A stretch of 64,000 nt of DNA from an uncultured Blautia sp. GTDB lineage: Bacteria; Bacillota; Clostridia; Lachnospirales; Lachnospiraceae. The stretch lies in contig CALBGI010000034.1 in the NCBI GenBank assembly GCA_937893675.1, positions 24,299-88,298 on the forward strand. Reading direction: 5' to 3'. The notes below the pieces were generated by a model. It saw only the letters and a list, made by a program, of their open reading frames with translations, was not told where the DNA came from and did no database searches. The position numbers were made by a program, and so were the translations under genes. Shown piece after piece: positions 1 to 9,000 of the stretch (positions are counted from its first letter, which is position 1; the number at the start of each line of letters is the position of its first letter).

Positions 1-3000
1 TAAAGTTCCTCCAGATTTTCATGGGAAGGAATCGAATATTTCAATCCGTCAAACACAAAATGATTTTCTTTGTCTGATGTCTGTTGGCTGCTCTCTGTAG
101 GACTGTCATTCTGGTACGTCTGAAGCGTCACATCCACCTTGGGCACATCCTGCGCTTTTGCCATAATACCGTCGTCCTGAATGCCGTTTCGGTTCTCATC
201 GATCCAGACGTCACCGCCCACACCCACCGGTGTTCCCGCAACCATGATCTTCACCTGATTGCTGTCCAGCGGATTGTCCAAGGAACCGTTCGAGGTGGTA
301 ATGGATGCAAAATCGTTTACCGCCGGAAGACCGGTGATCGCCTCCAGCTCTTCTCTTGCAAACTGCGGCACCTTTACACTGTAGATTATCTCAATGCGTT
401 CATATTTCTTCAGGCTTACCCGCTCCGGAAGCTGCAGCAAAATGGCATGGTCCTCTTCTCCCGCGCCCTGCGTCCAGGCTCCGCCGATTTCTTCCTTCTG
501 CGCCGCATCCAGAAGCCCGTCGTAATCATCCGCGGCCGCCGCTCCATACAGCGTGTAGTCTGTAATCACCTGCGGCTCTCCAAACACAGGGTGTTCGCCC
601 TCCAGGCTCTTTACCGGATAGTATATGACGCTTTCTATCTGTCCGAAGGCGGGCGTCCAGTTGCTGAAGCGCTCTCCGCTTCCCACGGCGCTGATATCTC
701 CTTTTCTCGGGAGATAATCCAAAATACGGATATCCTCTGCCGGGGTGCTTCCGGTGTTCTGCAGCAGCAGCCGGTATTCTGCCGTTCCTCCGTTTGGTAT
801 GTTCACAGTTCTGCCGGAAATGAAGTTTCCGTTTTCATCCTTTACGCTCTTGGAACGAATCAACGTTGCCTTTGCAGTCACGCTGATCTCCGTTTCGTCG
901 CGAAGATACCCATTGGGATTATCGGTACCAAGAACCCCGTCAATCTCTTCACTTTTCAGACTGTCTCCTTCCCCAGCCGGCGTGAAGGACAGCCCATGGG
1001 GATTTTCTTTCCATACAATTCCTTTTTTCTCTGTGGTGAGGTACGCCTCCCCCTTAAGCTTCAGGGAAGCGTCCTCCATTACGCTGGAAAGAATCTTCAC
1101 ATCATATTCCAGGATGATCTTTGCCCCAGGCGGCAGTTCTCCGTCCAGCCAGATGTTCAGGTAGGTTTTTCCGTCTCTCACCTCGGTTTCCACCCGAAGC
1201 GTCTTCAGTTCTTCGCAGCCCTCATATCGAATCCGGAAAACCCCGGCGCTCTTATTGAGCAGGTCCACATGATCCGGAAGCGGATTGCTGATAATGGGAT
1301 CTTTCAGGCTGAGCTTCTTATCCTTTGTCACATTGGCTATTTCCACATGATACGTGATCTCATCATTCATAGCCGCCGCATCAATGGGTTTTCCGCCTTT
1401 TTGTACCTCCTGCGTCAGGGTGACCTCCGGAATGTCAAAAACCGGATTCAAAAGCTGAGAGGCTTTTACCCGTTTCTCCTCCACCGGGCTTTCTCCCTCT
1501 ACTGCCTGGGACTGTCCCGGATTATAGTAGCGCATATTCACGGCAGCTTCGTTGTCCACCCGCTGCACCGGCTTCACCGTTTCTCCCTCCTGCTGCTTTT
1601 TCAGATCTATTGTCACCGTAATGGGATCTGCCTGAAAATCAGAGCCAAGGGTTCTTCGGATCACACCGCTCTCCGCCTCTATTTTAATGTCCCGCAGCGC
1701 TTTATCCACATACTCCACAGTGAACCGGACTGCCTCAAAACCGGCATCCGGAACTGCGGTCACAGAAGTTCCCGGCGCACCCAGGATAACCTCTTTGACA
1801 CAGGTTTTGCCCGCCGCGTCTTCAAAGGTCACAATTGCAGTAACTCCTGTGACAGTCTCGCCGGTTCCGCCTCCCTTATAGTCCCGCAGATAATTCTGAT
1901 AGGAAGCGCCTCCCAGCTCCACATTTCCAATAGAATACAGATTTTCTTTGAGAAGTTCTGTTCCATTGACGTCTGTATAGAGCCGAATATTCTCATCCGT
2001 CACAGCAAAACTGGTGAGCGGAAGGAAATTGTTGAGAATAAATCCCTTCACCTGGCCGGATTCCCTGCTGCCTCCGATCCTAAACTGTACCTGCCCCGTC
2101 TCGGTCAGGAGGTTCAGGTCATTGACAACCTCGCCTTTTTCATTTTTAAGGCCCACAGGTTCCTTTGCAATGGTTACATCCGGTTTTTCCTGGATATTTT
2201 TGAAATTCAGCGTATAGTCCCGCACCTCTGCTCCGGAAGCCTCTTCAATGGTGATCGTCTGACCGATCTCAATCCGGCTGTCACGCATATAAAGCATGTG
2301 CGGCGCGGCCGTCTCCACTTCTTCCACATAATAAGTCCCCGGCTCCAGACGAAGCGCCGCCGTGGTCGCCGCATACTCTGTTCCGGCAATCTCGACCTTC
2401 CGGGTTCCTCCGGTCTCCAGCACTGTACCAAACTGCTCGTAGGTGCCATCCGTTACGGAATTTGAATAATGGACCGCCAGCGGCTCGCCCTTTTTATTTC
2501 CGTTCTCATCTGCCTCATAGATCGAGAAGGAAGCCAGCGCTCTCTCATCCGGCCGGCTGTAATCCACCTTATTGATGTAAAGCCGGTCTTTGTGCCGGTT
2601 GTAGGCATCGTACTCGTACCGGCCTCCCGGCTGCAGCCCGGAAAGAAGAAACGCGGTCCTTTTCTGCCCCTGATAGGTGACTTCCTGGGCGGGAAGAGGG
2701 GTGTCTGCGTCATGCTGCCAGACAGATTCCGCTTCCCCGTAAAGCTTTTTGTTCTGGCCATCTGAAATCCCGGTTTCAAGAATCGCATACGTTTTCCGGC
2801 TGTCCAGATCCAGGTGGTCAAAAACCAGAACCCCATTCTCGTTTGTGGTTCCCAGAACAGTCCCGCCATCTCCGTAGCGCACCGGCACTGCCTCGCAATC
2901 TCTGATCTCGCAGAGTGCGAAATCTGCTCCGCGCAGAGGTTTATCCTGCGTATTTCCCTCATGGCCTCCGCCAAACTTATGGATCTCTATGCGCATTCCC

Positions 3001-6000
3001 TTTTTGTTAAAGAACACAAGGCTGTATTCCTGCGCATGGCTGTCTGTGCTGTAGCTTCGCACCTCCCCGGGCTTCAGCGTGATCTCGTGGTCGGTTTCGT
3101 CCTTCGCATAATTGTCCGGCGCCTCCACTTCCCGGATGATAAAGGAATGACCCTCCGTCCACACCGTTTCGTCCTGCAGAAGTTCTGCCGGAAAAGCAAA
3201 CTCTGCTGATACCTCTCCCTTTTCTCCGGAGACAAAAACATCCTTCCCGGAAAGGTCTGTTATCTTTTGTTCCTCTCCCTTCGCGTCCCGATAGAAAATT
3301 TCAAACTTCGCCCCCGGAAGACGCTTCGCACTCTCGCTGTAAGCCTCTCCCTCCAGCTTCAGGAGCGTGATTTTAACCCGGGTATTCTCATTGACCGCGG
3401 TAACCGCAAGGGCGTTTTGTTCCTCCAGTCCGCGCTTCACCTCTACCGGATAATACCCCTGCGCGTCCGGTGAAAGCATGCCCTCTGAGTTCTCTATGCT
3501 GCGAAGCTTCCAGTCTTTTCCCGCACTCTTTTCTTTCAGATAGTAGGTTCCCTCCGGGAGCGTCACAGAAACAATGGGCTTTTCTTCGCTCACCGTAAGC
3601 GTCTGAAATTCTTGATATTCTTTTTCCTCTTTGGTATAAAGGCCAAAGACCGCCCGGGTCTCCCCTTTGGTAAGTCCCTTCGCACTTCTGTATTCTTTTT
3701 GCAGGGTCAGGCTGCCGTAGGGTACATTTTCAATATTCTTTCGCACCTTCTCCGGGGCATTGTCGTTTTGCCAGCTTTCCCAGCCCTGCCCCAGCAGATG
3801 CATACCCGCGGTAATACAGAACGTTTCCGGCTTCGGATTCAGCTCATAATTTTCCGGAGCCTTTGTCTCCGTCAGCCGATACCAGCCGGGCGCCAGATCC
3901 TCTGTTTTTATCCTGCCCTGTTCATCCGAAATCAGACCGGCCTGCTTTTCTGTCCATCCATCCTCGGGCGGATCTGCCACAGCATCATAATGAAGCACCG
4001 GAATCTGGTTGCCATTTCCAAAATAATATCCCGCGCCAACCTCCTGCATCGCAAAATCATCTGCTGCAAAGGGTACATATTCCAAACGAAATTCCGCGCC
4101 CGGAAGAGCCTTCCCGGAAACGCTGTCCTTTTTTGTCACTTCTGCAGATCCGGTCTGTTCATTCAGAAAGTCCAGGATCACGGTATTGTCTTTCAGCCAG
4201 CTCTGTCCGTCAAAGGCTGCGGTGAAACTCTGTTCCGTCACCGTGCCTTTTGTGGTGTAGCCGGGCGCAGCCTTTGTCTCCCGCACCAAATATTTGGTGT
4301 CTGCCTCAATGGGAACAGACTGCCACCTGTTTCCATCCCGGAAATCAGAAGCTTTGTACGTCTTGTCATTTACAGAAAATTCAGCCTCGCCCAACGCAGC
4401 CTCATACTTCAGGCCCCGATTCATCTTGCGGATGATAAGCCGCGGTTTCTTGGGATTGTACATGGAAATCTTTCGGGTATCTCCTCCGCTCACCGCAAAG
4501 GTAAATGCCTTTTCTTCTGTGGCGTGGGCGTTTTCATAGGTATCTGCATACCTGCCCAAATCTCTTTCCATGACGCGGTACTCTCCCGGTTCAAGCTCTC
4601 CGAAATCCACCTCTCCGGAGGCATCTGTGACAAAATATCCCTCCTGTACCTTTTCCCACTGCTTTGTCGCCTCGTTATACTTCTGAAGCTCCAGCTTCAC
4701 GCCTTCCAAAACAGATTTTTCCCGGAATTCCAGCTGCTTGTCCAGCCATTCATCCTCGTTGAGCGCGGTATTTCCTGCCGCCTGATAATTCAGACCGTCC
4801 CGTCTGGTATAGCCATATTTGGTAAGGATGACATGCTCTCTGGAAAGGGGCTGGTTTACAATGGCATTCTCTCCGGTAAAGGTTTTGTCATAGACAACGG
4901 TATTTCCCTTGTCCATGTTTTCTTTGTTTTCCTCCGTCTCTTTCAGAGAATGACTTTCCACGGTGATCACGTCGGACCAGTCCGCATTTTCCACATAATC
5001 GGGAGCCTCTGTCTCCGTGAGCAGAATAACCGCTTTGTAGGAACTCTCCGTCAGGATCTTGTAGGGTTCCTGCCCGTCTTCTGTCTCATAATACCGGGTC
5101 TCCTCCACCACCTTTTCCATATAATCTCCAAGGGTCTGGGTGGTGATCGTTTTTTCATACCAGACTGTATGCTCCTGGTCATTTCCAAAATGGCTGCTGA
5201 CGTCCGTCCCCTGTGTGCGTTTCTCTTTTTGGATCACCGGTTCTTTTAAATCCTCCGGATACACCGCGCTGAGAATATCAAAGTAATGAGACATGTCGAT
5301 AGGGGCAGATGCCGCGTAGCCCGGCCTTGGTTCCTCCGTCTGCCCGGTCAGACCGGTGATCAGCTCTGCCATACGCATCATGGTCTGTTTCTTTTCCTGG
5401 CTATACAGAGAAGCCTCAAAGGTCACTCCGGGAAGCGGTGTTTTGCTTTCGCCAATCACCTTCTCCAACTCCAGTATCAGAAGGTGATAGTTCAGGTTCA
5501 GGCGAAGCGGCCCTCCGCCCTCGGACTTTTTGTCCTGAAAAATGCAGGGTGTCACTGTATTTTTGCCATACTTCAGAAGCTTTGGCGGATGCGCTCCAAA
5601 AAGCGTCTGCAGCTTCTGAAGCTCTGCCTCCTCCATGTCATCCGGTACTGCCAGGATGCCGTTCTTGCCTTCTGCGCTTATCTCATAGCCAAGGGGCGGC
5701 TCCATTTCCTTTATCAGATAAATGCCTCCGTAAAGAAAGCTGTTGGTAAAGGAATGGCCCTGCACGCCGTCCTCTGTTGTATGAGAGACGCGGGTTCCCA
5801 CAAGAGTGTCCGGACTTGGAACGACCGCGTTGTCCGAAGGTCTTGTCACCAGATTTGCCGCCGCCTCTTCCACGCTTTCTCCAAGAGCATACGTATTAAA
5901 TTCCGCGCCGTTCAGCCGCCTGCTTTCCTCCGCTTCATCCACCTTGATGATCTCAAATCTCGCCCAGGGGCGATAGTTGATCATATGCTGCTTCACCCGG

Positions 6001-9000
6001 AAGTGGTTTCCATAACGCTCAACAACTGTTTCCGGAGGTTCCTCGTTTGGATTATTGTAGGCTTCCAGCGTTGCGGTGATGTCCGTCTCTCCGTTCTCCG
6101 CCTGGGCAAAACGGATCTTCATATAATGATAGGAAGAAACCGCATCCACCAGCTGCTGATCAAGCGCCTCAGCAGAAGCGGGAAGCTTCGTTCCCTCGGG
6201 AAGATTGGGGTATTCCTCCGCTGCCGAGAACTCTACCGCATAGTAGGTTCCGTCGCTTTCCAGCCCGCCGAAGAACGCGCGTCCTTGGGAATCTGTACGG
6301 CACTGCCCCACATAAGTCAGGAGCCCTTCTTTTTCCTGATACAAGGCAATACCCACATCAAAAAGCCGTTTTTCTGTCATTTCCGCAGAATCCGGGTTTG
6401 TCCACCACTCATCCTGGCCAGCTTTCACAAGCTCCAGGGAAACCTCGGGCCAGTTTTTCACCGTCAGCTCCGTGGCATCGGCTTTTTCGTATTCTCCCTG
6501 CGCATTCAAGGTTCCGTTGGGCACGTTCAGCGTCACGTTTTCTGCCACCGGTTCTTTCGGAAGCTGATAGCCGTTGGGTGCCGTTGTCTCCGTAATGGTA
6601 TAGGAAATCTTCTGCCCCTTCTTTTCTCCCGCAGTATAATACACCGGTATGTTGGATATCGTGCCTCCGTTCGCACTGCTTACGTACAGCTCATATTTTC
6701 TGATTTCTCCGCTTCCATCCGGCGCCTCTCCCGCAATGGTAAAATGTGCACCCAGAAGGGGCCCGCCTTTTTCGTCTGTCTTATGAATGGTAAGGCTTCC
6801 CAGATTTTCAATATTCACCAGGGCCTGGGGAACTGTCTCCTCCACCTTGCCGTCCTCGCCCGGCATTCCGTCTCCCACGGCAAAGGGGCCGAAATACACT
6901 TCATCCCCAAGAACCACAGCACCTGCAGCCTTCCGGTACGCATCCGGCACCATTTCCGGCGGCAGGATATTTTCCCCGGACACCGCAGTCTCCTTTACGT
7001 AATAGATTCCCGCATCCACCACAAGACTTCCCGGCTTTCCGGGCTGGATCGTTACGGTCCCTTTTTTCGTAAGCTCGTCCTTGTCTGTCAGCTCCCCTTC
7101 TCCGGTAAAAGCATAAACCTCCGCCTCTATCCTGTCATAGCCGGCATTCTCCAGTCCGTTTTGCCCCGCGATCTTTTTGGTGAGCGTAAGCTCCGCTTTT
7201 TTGTAGTTTGTATAGGGATACACCAGATTATACAAAAGCTTGTCCGGTTCCGACGGTATGGTTATCCGCCGGTAGTTGCGTCCATATGGATCTGTCTCTG
7301 AACCATTCTTATGTACATACTCATTGTAGCCTTCCGGCGGTTTTGTCTCCTCAATGTCATAGGTAGCGCCCGGCTCCAGCCAGAAAACGGCTTCGCCTTT
7401 ATCATCTGTAGTCTCAGACGCGACCACCTCTCCTCTTGTTCCGTCTGCCTTCACCGAATAAACGGTGAACACTGCGCCGGGAAGCCGTTTCCAGTGCGCA
7501 AGCTCATCCTGCTTTATCACAACCGCTTTGCCGATCGGCTTATAGTTGGCCAGGATCTGCTGCCCGGGATGTTCCGCTTCCTCCGCATACAGCGGGCCGA
7601 AATAATAGCCTCCGTCCTTCTCTTCCACCTTTGCGCTTCCTTTGATTTCTCCCGGCCGCATTTCTGCGTCCGGCGGAAGAATTTCCTTCAGATAATAGGC
7701 TGTCCGGGTGCTGTTTTCCCCCTGCCCCTCTTTGACAGGAAGATCCGAGATCATGGCAGTTCCGTTCTCTGCGGTTTCAATGGTCTCTTCCTTTACCTTT
7801 TCAAAACCAGCTCCCGTTTTTTTGTAAAGCTCAAAGGAGGCTTTTCCCGCCTTTCCATCGGGATTGTCTGTGTCGTAATATTTCTTCTGAATGGAAATGC
7901 TTCCAGCCTTCACATTCTTCATGACAATCTCCGTCGTACGGCCGGAAGCCAGCGTTACCGCCGCGCTTGTCAGATGGCTGTCCATATAATCCTGCGGACG
8001 ATAGCCAGATCCTTCTGTCACGGTTTCCACAAAACGGTATTCGTAACGTTTGCCATCCTCTGATTTTACCGGAAGATCCGGAATATAGAGTCCTGTTGCA
8101 GCCGTTTTCCCCTGGAGATTTTGGATCTGCAGGTCCGCATATCCCTCTGCCGGCTCCCAAGCGTTTTCCCCTGCCCCTTCTGTTCTTCTTTGCAGCGTGA
8201 AGCGCATGTTCCCAAAATCTTCCGTCGGAATATTGGTCTCCTGATAATTTCCCTCTTCGTCAAATGTCTGCAAATATTTTTTCAGACAGAGCGCCGCTGT
8301 TGTACTTTCGTTTTGGATCACTCCGTCCGCAATAAGGTTGGACGCATCCGGATAGTTCTCTTTTTTCAGCACAGTGTCTTTGTTCGCCACTATCGTAACC
8401 GGATACACCGTGGCATCCAACACATAGCCCTCCGGCGCACTGATCTCCTTGAGATAATACTCGCCCGGAGAAACCGAAAACGTCACGGTACCGGCCGGAT
8501 GCTTGTCCGTTGCCTCTGAAGACTTTTTCCGATAGGCAAGCTCCGTGCATTCCTTGTCCCAGTAAAGGCCAAACTCCACCCCTGCAAGACCGGCACCGTC
8601 GCTTCCCACTTTCTGAAAATCCAAGGTTCCCATGTCCGCAGTATGGTTTACAAGAACCGCATGCGCTGGATGTTCCGCGGTATTTCCTTCCGTTACGGTT
8701 ACCTCGACAAAGTAATCGCCTTCTGTCGGAGGTGTCGTAGCCTCCGGAAAGTGCATCTCCTGAATCCGGTAGGTTCCCGGCTGCGCCGCAAAAATCGGCT
8801 GGGAACCGGTCAGTAAAATATCGCCGTCTTTGTCGTCTTCAAACGGATTTATATAATATTCTTCTGCTGTGATCTCGGTGTAGGTTCCATCTCCCTTTTG
8901 CTGATACAGACGTGCGCTCTCCCATTTTCCGTCCGCTGTCTTTTTTTGAATGTTAAAGGCAACATAACCGTTGAAAACCCGCCGAAGATACTCGCCGGCT